From Solirubrobacterales bacterium (GTDB taxonomy: Bacteria; Actinomycetota; Thermoleophilia; Solirubrobacterales; JACPNS01): a stretch of 64,000 bases of DNA. Of the stretch, positions 15,200-23,320 are shown piece by piece. The DNA is taken from the NCBI GenBank assembly GCA_016185345.1, contig JACPNS010000003.1, positions 1 through 64,000 on the forward strand. Reading direction: 5' to 3'. The notes under the pieces are model-generated. The model was not told where the DNA came from. It saw only the letters and a list, made by a program, of their open reading frames with translations, and made no database searches. The position numbers were made by a program, and so were the translations under genes. Positions within the stretch are counted from its first letter, which is position 1. Every line of letters starts with the position of its first letter.

Positions 15200-16405
15200 T
15201 TAGGCGCGCTCATACTCGCGCAGAATGAAACTGCCCAGTAGCGGCACTGCGAACGCGTATTTTCCGAAACGGTTCTTGTAGATCAAACCTTGCTCACCAA
15301 GTGTCACCAACATCTGGCTCGAATGACTAGCGGAAAATGGTTTCTCAAGAAGCTCTCTTGATTTCGCGACAAGTTCCTGGATAGAGAACTCGTCATCTGG
15401 CTGAGCAAGGTTCGCCGCGACATATAGAAGGGCCCGTTGGCGATCCGTGGCGCGCGCCCATCGGCCCGCGAAGAAGTCGGTGTCGAGCTTGCGCTGGATA
15501 GCGTCCACCGGAACAGTGGGTACTTCGTCGGCTTCAATCTTCTGTATGAAGACGTCGTACACCTCTCGGCAGATGAACTGGATGAAGTACGGGTAGCCCC
15601 CTGATTGGGCTGCAATTGTCGCAACGGACTCTTCACTTAGCTTCAGCGGGAATTGCGCGACTTCGGTGGGCTTGCGTATTGCGTCTCGGCTGTCGGCCTC
15701 GTTCAGCCGCCCGAGTGTTACGACTCGGAACATGCGCTCGGAGTAGGTACGGGCATCAACAAGCTTCGGGAATAGAGTCGGGAGTCCGGTCAACGCAAGC
15801 AGGAACGGAATACCCTTCTTCTGTATCGATTGGAAAACGTCGAGAAGTACCGACAGTGGGAACTCGTCGCTCAAGGCGTTGTCAGCGAGATTCTGGGCTT
15901 CGTCATAGGCGAAAATGACACGGCCACGGCCTAGCGCGTCAAGCTGGACGGCCGCAAACTCAAGTGACGCCTTCAATTTGTCCACGACAAGGCCTGGGGT
16001 CGCCTCAAAAATTGCGACGAGCACGTCGTAAGTCAGGTGGGTCGAATCATCCGAGATGGCGGAGCCAAACCCGACGGTGACCTTTTCGGTCTTGGAAATG
16101 GAAATGGAGGAGGTGATCGTCGAGAGGTCAGCGAGTAGTCGCATCGCGAGGTTGGCCTCGGTGATGCTCGCCGACTCAGACATATCCGTGCCGGCCCAGA
16201 GCCATCCCGCGGCGATTGCGCGGGGTTTGAACGTTTCAAGCAGAACCGTCTTGCCGACTCCACGAAGTCCGGTGAGGATCAGATTTTCGAGAATCGTCTC
16301 TTGCTCAAGGAGTCGATCAAACTCTTCGACTTGTTCTTCGCGACCTGCGAGATACGGCGGCATATGCCCCGCTCCGGGCCGGTAGGGATTCTTAAATTCT
16401 GTCAT
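15200..16405 (-). CDS. AAA-type ATPase with C-terminal winged helix
   Basis: The 401-aa protein has a Walker A at residues 46-53 (GLRGVGKT), a Walker B at about 163-169 (VIFAYDEAQ) and a C-terminal winged-helix-like region (FSIQELVAKSRELL). This is the layout of the archaeal-type ATPase (COG1672-like) group, often found singly in variable regions. Base composition is lower in GC than its neighbours, and the upstream DNA is AT-rich, both signs of transfer. The partner is unknown; no nuclease or toxin gene is adjacent. Confidence 0.8.
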   Translation of the reverse strand: MTEFKNPYRPGAGHMPPYLAGREEQVEEFDRLLEQETILENLILTGLRGVGKTVLLETFKPRAIAAGWLWAGTDMSESASITEANLAMRLLADLSTITSSISISKTEKVTVGFGSAISDDSTHLTYDVLVAIFEATPGLVVDKLKASLEFAAVQLDALGRGRVIFAYDEAQNLADNALSDEFPLSVLLDVFQSIQKKGIPFLLALTGLPTLFPKLVDARTYSERMFRVVTLGRLNEADSRDAIRKPTEVAQFPLKLSEESVATIAAQSGGYPYFIQFICREVYDVFIQKIEADEVPTVPVDAIQRKLDTDFFAGRWARATDRQRALLYVAANLAQPDDEFSIQELVAKSRELLEKPFSASHSSQMLVTLGEQGLIYKNRFGKYAFAVPLLGSFILREYERA

Positions 16406-16430
16406 GCTTAGCCCCAGTTACCTTACAAGA

Positions 16431-16456
16431 TAAATTTAGTTTGTGAATTAAATTTA
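16431..16456. promoter_or_regulatory. paired TAAATTTA palindromes in divergent promoter region
   Basis: Two copies of the self-complementary octamer TAAATTTA (16431-16438 and 16449-16456) sit 18 bp apart, start to start, 26 bp upstream of the AAA ATPase ATG. They stand out in GC-rich DNA. They may be an operator, or the -10 region for the ATPase gene. Confidence 0.45.
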
Positions 16457-16571
16457 GCACATGGACCGGACGGGTATAACTTTCAGAGAATGGCGCGACT
16501 GAGGGATCATGGTGCGCGGGGCTCATTCGATGATTGTCCCCTACCGACACGGCGTCAATAGACTTGGCACC

Positions 16572-17816
16572 ATGGACCTGAGAGACACGCCTGGGGAGGC
16601 GAAACTCCGCGACGAGATCCGCGGCTGGCTTGAGACCAACTACTCGCCTGGCATGAGCCAGAGCGACTGGTACGAGGTTCTCGCTGACAGCGGCTGGGCC
16701 GCTCCGCTCTGGCCCGAGCAGTACGGCGGACGCGGGGCCAGCGCCTCCGAGGCGATCATCTTCAACCAGGAGCGCCAGAACATCGGTGCTGAACCGCCGC
16801 CAACAGGGATCGGCGTGCCGATGGCTGGCCCGACGATCATCGCGCACGGCACCGAGGAGCAGAAGGAGCGCTTTCTCGGACCGATGCTGCGCGGTGAAGA
16901 GGTCTGGTGCCAGCTGTTCAGTGAGCCCGGCGCTGGCAGTGACCTTGCCGCAATCCAGACCCGCGCGGTGCTCGATGGCGAGACCTGGAGCGTCACGGGC
17001 CAGAAGGTCTGGACCACACATGCGCAGCTCTCGCGCTGGGGGATCCTGATGGCGCGTCACGATCCGTCGCTGCCCAAGCACGCCGGCATCACCTACTTCA
17101 TCTGCGACATGCAGGCCGAAGGCGTTGAGATCGTGCCGCTGAAGGAGATGACCGGCGAGGCAGTGTTCAATGAAGTTTTCCTCACCGACGTTCAGATCCC
17201 AGATGACCTGCGGGTTGGCCAAGTCGGCGAGGGTTGGAAGGTGTCGATGACGACGCTCGCCAACGAGCGCATGGCGCTTGGTGTTGGTGGCCTTGGCAGC
17301 ACTGATGAAGACATAGAGGTGGGACTTGAAGAGGCCGACGCAGAATCCTCGCTGGAGACAATGGGCAAGTTCATCCGCCGCGGACCGCGTGCGCTGATCG
17401 AGCTCGCCGAACGCGCTGGGGCGATCAACGACCCACTGATCCGCGATGACCTCGCCCGCGCTTACACGATGTATGAAGTGAGCCGCTTCACCGGGTATCG
17501 CGTGACGACTGCACTTATGAAGGGCCGTGGCCCGGGCGTCGAGGCCTCGACCGGAAAGCTCTCCTACAACCTGCTCGTGCGCGCCGTCGCCGACCTGATG
17601 ATCAAGATCGCCGGCATCGGCGCACTCGGCGCGCCCGAGGACGACAAGCTCCTGAAGGTCGCTGAGCGCCTGAATCTCGTGGTTCCTGCCACCTCGATCT
17701 ACGGCGGCACCGACCAGATCCAGCGCAACATCATCAGCGAACGCGTACTTGGCATGCCCAAGGAGCCGCGCACCGACGCAGAGCAGCCCTTCTCCGAGAT
17801 CAAGAAGGGCGGCTGA
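16572..17816 (+). CDS. acyl-CoA dehydrogenase, FadE subunit 1
   Basis: The 414-aa flavoprotein oxidises acyl-CoA to enoyl-CoA. Family motifs include the FAD/substrate loop QLFSEPGAGSDLAAIQTRA, WSVTGQKVWTT and the C-terminal YGGTDQIQRNIISERVLG. In single-chain enzymes the corresponding YEGT carries the catalytic Glu; here it is Gly, as in many hetero-oligomeric actinobacterial FadE pairs. The second dehydrogenase begins 3 bp after the stop, so the two probably form one enzyme. ATG 16572 (MDLRDTPGEAKLRDE) is preferred to the upstream ATG at 16509. Confidence 0.88.
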   Translation: MDLRDTPGEAKLRDEIRGWLETNYSPGMSQSDWYEVLADSGWAAPLWPEQYGGRGASASEAIIFNQERQNIGAEPPPTGIGVPMAGPTIIAHGTEEQKERFLGPMLRGEEVWCQLFSEPGAGSDLAAIQTRAVLDGETWSVTGQKVWTTHAQLSRWGILMARHDPSLPKHAGITYFICDMQAEGVEIVPLKEMTGEAVFNEVFLTDVQIPDDLRVGQVGEGWKVSMTTLANERMALGVGGLGSTDEDIEVGLEEADAESSLETMGKFIRRGPRALIELAERAGAINDPLIRDDLARAYTMYEVSRFTGYRVTTALMKGRGPGVEASTGKLSYNLLVRAVADLMIKIAGIGALGAPEDDKLLKVAERLNLVVPATSIYGGTDQIQRNIISERVLGMPKEPRTDAEQPFSEIKKGG

Positions 17817-17819
17817 CGC

Positions 17820-18977
17820 ATGGACTTCGCATTCAACGACGAGCAGCGCGAGATCCAGGAATCGGCCAAGCGGCTTGTCGCCGAGACCGCGGCGCTCGAC
17901 CAGGTGGTCGCGCTCATGGACAGCGAACTGGGTTACGACCCGGATGCCTACAGGCACATCGCTGAACTCGGCTGGACCGGGATGCATGTGCCCGAGGAAT
18001 TCGGCGGCGTCGGGCTCACGTATGTGGAGCTGATCGTCGTGCTTGAACAGATGGGCGCCGCGCTGTACCCATCGCCATTCTTTGCGAGCGTCTGCCTGGC
18101 GGCGAACGCGTTGATCGAAGGCTCGAAGGTCGCTCCGCTGTCGGATGACAATGCCGCGCTGCTCGCCGCGATCGCCTCCGGCGAGAAGACCGCGACGCTG
18201 GCCTACAGCGAGCCCGGCGGCAAGTACATCCCGTCAGACGTGAAACTCTCGGCAAGGCGCGACGGCGACGACTACGTCCTGAACGGCACCAAGAGCTACG
18301 TGCTCGACGGCCACACCGCTGACGCAGTCGTGACCGTCGCGCGCTTCGGCGAAGCGGACGGCGAGATCGTCCTGCTGACCGTCCCCGGTGACGCGACCGG
18401 CCTCACTCGCACCGAAGCCCACGCAGTTGACCCGACCCGCAAGCTAGCGCTGCTCGAGTTTGCTGACGTCCGAGTTCCCGCGAGCGCCGCTGTCGGTGAC
18501 CCGGAATTCGCAGGGAGCACTTTGAACCCGACGATGCAACTCGGCGCGGTCGCGCTTGCCGCAGAATCGCTCGGCGCGGCGCAGCACTGTTTTGACACGG
18601 CTCTGACCTACACGAAGGATCGCGTGCAGTTTGGTCGCCCGATCGCTTCCTTCCAGGCGATCAAGCACATCTGCGCCGACCTGTTGATGGCCGTCGAGGG
18701 ATCGCGTAGCGCCGCCTACTACGCGGGCTGGGTAGCTGCCGAACAGCGCAACGAGCTGCCAGCGATTGCGCCGCTTGCCAAGGCTCAGGTCTGCGAAGCG
18801 TTCTGGGACGTCTCCAAAGCGAACATCCAGCTGCACGGCGGCATCGGCTTTACGTACGAACACGAGGCGCACTACTACTACCGCCGTGCCACCTCAAGTC
18901 GCGCCCTGCTCGGCGACACGAGCTTCAATCGCGAGATGCTTTTGCAGGGTCTCGGCGTGCCACCCGTCGGAGCTTGA
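17820..18977 (+). CDS. acyl-CoA dehydrogenase, FadE subunit 2
   Basis: The 385-aa protein has the FadE beta-type layout: MDFAFNDEQREIQESAKRL at the N-terminus, HVPEEFGGVGLTYVEL, YSEPGGKYIPSDVKL and DRVQFGRPIASFQAIKH. The C-terminal block is IQLHGGIGFTYEHEAHYYYR. It is expected to pair with the upstream subunit in an alpha2beta2 enzyme, an arrangement well known for mycobacterial steroid and branched-chain substrates. The substrate here is not known. Confidence 0.88.
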   Translation: MDFAFNDEQREIQESAKRLVAETAALDQVVALMDSELGYDPDAYRHIAELGWTGMHVPEEFGGVGLTYVELIVVLEQMGAALYPSPFFASVCLAANALIEGSKVAPLSDDNAALLAAIASGEKTATLAYSEPGGKYIPSDVKLSARRDGDDYVLNGTKSYVLDGHTADAVVTVARFGEADGEIVLLTVPGDATGLTRTEAHAVDPTRKLALLEFADVRVPASAAVGDPEFAGSTLNPTMQLGAVALAAESLGAAQHCFDTALTYTKDRVQFGRPIASFQAIKHICADLLMAVEGSRSAAYYAGWVAAEQRNELPAIAPLAKAQVCEAFWDVSKANIQLHGGIGFTYEHEAHYYYRRATSSRALLGDTSFNREMLLQGLGVPPVGA

Positions 18978-19201
18978 TCTCGAGGGTCAGCCTTTGCGAC
19001 AGAAAACCCGATAGACAAGCCGGAGGGGAGGCACGCCGAACTATTGCGGAGCTTGGACTGCGCCCATACTGGACCGGACCTTTCCACCGCTCAGACCAGC
19101 AGAGTCCGAACGATCGTGCGGTAATCTTTTTACCACCGGGAACCCATCGTCCCGAGCCGATTTTTTCTCACCATCCCCAGATCCAGCGCTAGGAGCGTTA
19201 C

Positions 19202-20359
19202 ATGCCTGATGCAGTAATCGTCGACGTCGTCCGTACCCCGATCGGCCGTGCCTTCAAGGGCTCCCTCGCCGGTGAGCGCGCTGAGGACCTCGGAGCATTC
19301 GCAATCAAGACCCTCGTTGAGAAGTACCAGGACGCAGTTGCTCCTGAGGACTACGACGAAGTGATCTTCGGCGTCGGCTTCCCCGACAACGAGCAGGGCT
19401 ACAACGTCGGCCGCAACGCCTGGCTCCTCGCGGGCTACCCCGAGTCCGTCCCAGGACACGTCGTCTCGCGCTTCTGCGCCTCGTCCGTGCAGAGCATCCG
19501 CGCCGCTGCGAACGCCATCCAGTCCGGCGACGGCGAAATCTATCTTGCTGGTGGACTTGAGGCCTCAAGCCGCGCGGGCGCCAGCCCCGACTTCACGATG
19601 CACCCCAAGCTCGACGGCTCGGAGGGTTCGCTCTGGAACGTCTACATCCCGATGGGAATGACGGCCGAGAATGTCGCCGACAAGTACGGCGTCACGCGCG
19701 AAGCGCAGGACGAGTTCGCCGCCCGCAGCCAGCAGTTGGCAGTTGAAGGACAGGAAAACGGCTTCTGGGACCGCGAGATCACCCCGTACACGACCAAGGA
19801 CGGCGTAGTTGTCGCCAAAGACGACGGCCCTCGTGCCGGCACCACGGTCGAGAAGCTTGCTGGACTGAACCCGGTGTTCAAGCCCGAAGGCGGAACCGTG
19901 ACGGCCGGTAACGCATGCCCGCTGAACGATGGCGCGGCAGCAGCGCTGATCATGAGCGCCGACAAGGCCGCTGAAATTGGCCTGAAAGCCCGCGCGAAGA
20001 TAATCGGCGCAGTCGCCGGTGCCGTGGAACCTGAGTACATGGGCGTCGGTCCGATCCCGGCAGTCGAGAAGCTTTTCAAGCGCACGCGTATGACCGTCGA
20101 CGACATCGACCTCTTCGAGATCAACGAGGCATTCGCCGCGCAGGTTCTGCCCAGCGCCGAGAAGCTGAACATCCCGATCGACAAGGTCAATGTCCAGGGC
20201 GGAGCAATCGCCGTGGGTCACCCGTTCGGCATGACTGGCGCCCGCATCATGGGAACCCTGCTGAACAACCTCGAGACCAATGACAAGCAGTTTGGTCTTG
20301 AGACGATGTGCGTCGCTGGCGGTCAGGGAATGGCCATTATCGTTGAGCGCCTGAACTAG
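19202..20359 (+). CDS. acetyl-CoA C-acyltransferase (thiolase)
   Basis: The 385-aa enzyme cleaves 3-ketoacyl-CoA to acetyl-CoA and a shortened acyl-CoA. The nucleophile C92 is in SRFCASSVQSIRAAANA. The other catalytic motifs are GGAIAVGHPFGMTGAR (His) and ETMCVAGGQGMA (second Cys). TAGGAGCG lies 8 nt before the ATG. It follows the FadE pair after a 224-bp gap that contains a short GGTAA-N5-TTACC repeat (19120-19134), so it may have its own promoter. Confidence 0.93.
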   Translation: MPDAVIVDVVRTPIGRAFKGSLAGERAEDLGAFAIKTLVEKYQDAVAPEDYDEVIFGVGFPDNEQGYNVGRNAWLLAGYPESVPGHVVSRFCASSVQSIRAAANAIQSGDGEIYLAGGLEASSRAGASPDFTMHPKLDGSEGSLWNVYIPMGMTAENVADKYGVTREAQDEFAARSQQLAVEGQENGFWDREITPYTTKDGVVVAKDDGPRAGTTVEKLAGLNPVFKPEGGTVTAGNACPLNDGAAAALIMSADKAAEIGLKARAKIIGAVAGAVEPEYMGVGPIPAVEKLFKRTRMTVDDIDLFEINEAFAAQVLPSAEKLNIPIDKVNVQGGAIAVGHPFGMTGARIMGTLLNNLETNDKQFGLETMCVAGGQGMAIIVERLN

Positions 20360-20389
20360 CCTCCCCGGCATCGTCCCGGGCAGCAAAAT

Positions 20390-21931
20390 ATGAGCATCGC
20401 CGTAGGTGACCGGTCCTCCGAGGGGGGGTCGGTCACTCGCGTGCTCGAACGCCTCACCGACGTTCTCGATCGCCGCAACGTCGAGTACGGGATCTTCATC
20501 GGTCTGTTCGTGGCACTGGTTGCATTCACGATCTACAGGCCGGTCTTTCCGAACTACGACACGTATTACGCGCTCATCTGGGGCGACGAGATGGCGCAAC
20601 TCCAGCTCCCGGACTACTACGTCTACAGAACGCCGACGCCGCACCCGCTGTTCAATCTCTATACGGCGCTGATTTCCTTCACCGGCAGCGCGGCAATTCA
20701 GATACTCACCGTTCTGTCGCTCGGTATGTACGTCGGCTTGCTCTACGGCGTCTACAAACTCGTGAAGCTCCAGGTCGGCCCGCTGGTTGCCTTCTTCACG
20801 CTGCTCGTGCTGCTGACGCGCACGGATCTGATGGCATTCGGATTCCGCTCGATGCTCGACATCCCGTTCCTGGCGATGATCGTCTGGGCGGCCGTGCTCG
20901 AGGTTCAGAAGCCGCGTCGCGCCGTGGCGCCGCTCGTGCTCTTGTTGCTGGCTGGCCTGATTCGCCCGGAGGCCTGGCTGATGGCAGGAATCTACTGGCT
21001 CTGGCTCGTCCTCGGACACGTGCGTCCGAAGATGAAACTGCCCGGCGAGTTGCCGTCTTACAAGCAGCTCTTCTGGTTTGCAGTTCTCGTCGCCGCGTCG
21101 CCCGTGATCTGGCTCGCCTGGGACTGGATAGTGACCGGCGATCCGCTCTACTCGGTCAACTCGACCAGTGAGGTCGCCGCCGAGCTCAAACGCAACAAAT
21201 CGCTCTTCGGGGCGATCGCGGCGATCCCGAAAAACATCAGCGGGACGGAGCAGTGGGTCACTGCGATCGGCGGCACCCTTGGATTCGGGCTCGCATTCTA
21301 TGTCTATCGCCAGCGCATGCTGATGCTCGCTGCGCTTGGTGTCGTGGGCGTCATCACTTACCTCTTGATCGCCGTCGCCGGTCTCTCCGTGATCCCGCGC
21401 TATCTCGTCATCCCGTCGATCATTCTCTGCTTCGGCGTTGCCTTCGCGCTCGTCGGCTGGGAGCGCCTCGACGGGAAGCCGCGCAAGTGGGGTATCGCGC
21501 TCGCGATTCTCACCGTGTTGCTCGGTCTTGCCCGCGCGCCTGCCTATATCGACGACTTCCGTGTGCTCAACACCAGAACGCAGGACGTCTCGATCACCTA
21601 CAGCCGGATCTACAACATCCTTGACAAGCCGAAGGTCCGGAGCGCGATCGCGAACTGCCAGCCGGTCACGGCATTCACCCATGAAACCGTGCCGATCATC
21701 CGATACAAGCTTGGCCTTGCGAAGGAAGAGGTGCCGACGACAACTCAGCTCACGAAGGCACCGACCGAGGGAACGCTGCTTATCCAGACGAGCGCCCTTG
21801 ATCCGTTGCAGATGACGGTGGTCGACCGGGTACTACGCCGTCAGTGGACCGGCTTCCATCAACCCGGCTTCAAATTCCGTGGTGAGAACCGCGCCTGGAT
21901 CGTCTATTCGGCCTGCGGGAACAGCAGATGA
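20390..21931 (+). CDS. polytopic membrane protein, GT-C glycosyltransferase-like
   Basis: The 513-aa protein has about ten transmembrane helices. An acidic loop follows the first helix (FPNYDTYYALIWGDEMAQ, then TPTPHPLFNLYTAL), resembling the catalytic first loop of GT-C enzymes that use polyprenyl-phosphate sugars. The C-terminal soluble part (from about residue 390) has no clear motif. It overlaps the following lipoprotein gene by 4 bp (ATGA), which suggests a joint envelope function. Confidence 0.65.
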   Translation: MSIAVGDRSSEGGSVTRVLERLTDVLDRRNVEYGIFIGLFVALVAFTIYRPVFPNYDTYYALIWGDEMAQLQLPDYYVYRTPTPHPLFNLYTALISFTGSAAIQILTVLSLGMYVGLLYGVYKLVKLQVGPLVAFFTLLVLLTRTDLMAFGFRSMLDIPFLAMIVWAAVLEVQKPRRAVAPLVLLLLAGLIRPEAWLMAGIYWLWLVLGHVRPKMKLPGELPSYKQLFWFAVLVAASPVIWLAWDWIVTGDPLYSVNSTSEVAAELKRNKSLFGAIAAIPKNISGTEQWVTAIGGTLGFGLAFYVYRQRMLMLAALGVVGVITYLLIAVAGLSVIPRYLVIPSIILCFGVAFALVGWERLDGKPRKWGIALAILTVLLGLARAPAYIDDFRVLNTRTQDVSITYSRIYNILDKPKVRSAIANCQPVTAFTHETVPIIRYKLGLAKEEVPTTTQLTKAPTEGTLLIQTSALDPLQMTVVDRVLRRQWTGFHQPGFKFRGENRAWIVYSACGNSR

Positions 21932-23019
21932 AAAAGCGCATCGCTGCCTCGCTGACAATCCTTGCGCTGGCCGTCGCGGCTTCCGGCTGCGGCGACGATC
22001 GCGCGACCAAAGTCTCGCGAAATGGCAACGACCTTGTTGTCGCGCCGTTCAAGGGTCAGCTGATTGAGGTTGACGAACGGCCGATTGCGGTCACCGCCGG
22101 CGAGGGCGGGGTCTGGACAACGAGCATGGCCGGCGGAGTGCTCACGAAGATCGACCCCGAGACCGGCAAGGTCGTCGGCAAGCCGACCGAGACCGACGAC
22201 GCGCCCTACGCCGTTGACGCCGCCTTCGGCAAGGTCTGGGTCGCCGCGTTTCAGAACGACAAGTTGATCCAGGTTGATCCCGAGACGCGCAAAGTGATCA
22301 AGACGACGAAGGTCGCCAACCGTCCATTCGGCCTGACGCACGGCTTCGGTTCCATGTGGGTCACGAGCATCCGCAACGAGACCGTCAGTCGGTTCGATCC
22401 CGGGACCGGCGAAGAGATCGGTGCCCCGATCCAATTGGACGGCCCGCCGTACAGGATCACGACTGGCTTCGGATACGTCTGGGTGACGAACATCCGGGAC
22501 GGTGAAGTGTTGAAGATCGATCCGAAGACGAACAAGGTTGTGGGCGAGCCGATTCCGATCGGCGCGCGCAAGTGCTCCGATATTCCCGTCCTGGATCCCT
22601 TGAAGCCCGCGCCACTCGTCAACTGCGGCGCGCCGTCGGCGATCATCGCGGCAGGCAAGTACCTCTGGGTGGCAAACCTGCGCGGTCCTGCGCTGACCAA
22701 GGGCCAGGGCACCCCGACCCAGATCAAGCAGAACATCCCCAACGGGGAGGTCTGGCGGATCGATCCAAAGACCGAAAAGCCCGTCGGCGATCCGATCCCC
22801 GTTCCGATTCGTCCGCAGGCGCTTGCCGGCGACGACACTTCAGTCTGGGTCGTAAGCCTCGGCGCCAACGCGATTACGCGTATCGACACTCAGACCGGCG
22901 TTCGCGACAAGCTTCCGATCGACGTCAGCGGTCAGCCCACCGATGCAGCGACCGGCTACGGCAAGGTGTGGTTCTCCTTGTCGAGCGATGACCGAGTCGC
23001 ATCGCTGCCTAACGACTGA
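21928..23019 (+). CDS. beta-propeller (YVTN/Vgb-like) lipoprotein
   Basis: The 363-aa lipoprotein has a lipobox at AAASGCG (Cys about residue 20). Repeated blades follow of the type GGVWTTSMAGGVLTKIDPETG, FGKVWVAAFQNDKLIQVDPE and FGSMWVTSIRNETVSRFDPG, about six to seven in all. Such propellers are extracytoplasmic binding scaffolds; Vgb-type relatives are lyases but their active residues cannot be assigned here. The last 54 bp (22966-23019) resemble 24550-24603 beyond hipBA, showing that the 3' end was affected by insertion of that module. Confidence 0.78.
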   Translation: MKKRIAASLTILALAVAASGCGDDRATKVSRNGNDLVVAPFKGQLIEVDERPIAVTAGEGGVWTTSMAGGVLTKIDPETGKVVGKPTETDDAPYAVDAAFGKVWVAAFQNDKLIQVDPETRKVIKTTKVANRPFGLTHGFGSMWVTSIRNETVSRFDPGTGEEIGAPIQLDGPPYRITTGFGYVWVTNIRDGEVLKIDPKTNKVVGEPIPIGARKCSDIPVLDPLKPAPLVNCGAPSAIIAAGKYLWVANLRGPALTKGQGTPTQIKQNIPNGEVWRIDPKTEKPVGDPIPVPIRPQALAGDDTSVWVVSLGANAITRIDTQTGVRDKLPIDVSGQPTDAATGYGKVWFSLSSDDRVASLPND

Positions 23020-23020
23020 C

Positions 23021-23107
23021 ACCGATCGGTAACTTTTTCTGCAGAATGGCCAATTGCTACCGATCGGTGCCAGCAACGTGTATGCTGGTTAAATGGAACC
23101 GATCGGT
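23021..23107 (+). promoter_or_regulatory. three ACCGATCGGT operators controlling hipBA
   Basis: The perfect 10-bp palindrome ACCGATCGGT occurs at 23021-23030, 23059-23068 and 23098-23107, with centres 38 and 39 bp apart. The last copy covers codons 2-5 of hipB. HipB-type antitoxins bind several spaced palindromes to autorepress their operon, so these are very probably HipB sites. The spacing of nearly four helical turns would place the dimers on one DNA face. Confidence 0.8.
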
Positions 23108-23320
23108 AACACTGTTCGGAGTAGTGGTGAGATAGGCACGGTGCTGCGCAAACGCCGACGCCAACTCGGCATGACGCAGCAAACGGTTGCGGACAGCATC
23201 GGCGTTGCGCGTCGAGTGATCGGCGAACTTGAGCGCGGCAAGCCAACCGTGCAGCTGCAAATCGCGGTGGACGTCTCGAACGTTCTGGGGCTCGATCTGA
23301 CGCTGTCGGCGCGATCATGA
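23093..23320 (+). CDS. hipB: HipB-like antitoxin, XRE-family repressor
   Basis: The 75-aa protein is essentially one helix-turn-helix of the XRE/Cro type (LRKRRRQLGMTQQTVADSIG, then VARRVIGELERGKPTVQLQI). The size and position directly before hipA identify it as the antitoxin, which neutralises HipA and represses the operon. One operator overlaps its first codons. It overlaps hipA by 4 bp (ATGA). Confidence 0.9.
   Translation: MEPIGNTVRSSGEIGTVLRKRRRQLGMTQQTVADSIGVARRVIGELERGKPTVQLQIAVDVSNVLGLDLTLSARS

Noticed and set aside
15200-16405. Complete antiphage defence operon around the AAA ATPase
   Set aside because: Neighbouring genes are a phosphatase and acyl-CoA dehydrogenases; no effector gene is adjacent.
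16392-17987. 531-aa minus-strand open frame
   Set aside because: Antisense to the first acyl-CoA dehydrogenase, whose motifs are clear; no family features in the reverse frame.
19565-21682. 705-aa minus-strand open frame, rich in Asp/Glu/Arg/His
   Set aside because: It is antisense to the thiolase and the GT-C-like membrane protein, both well supported. Its composition is that of a GC-rich shadow frame and it has no recognisable domain.
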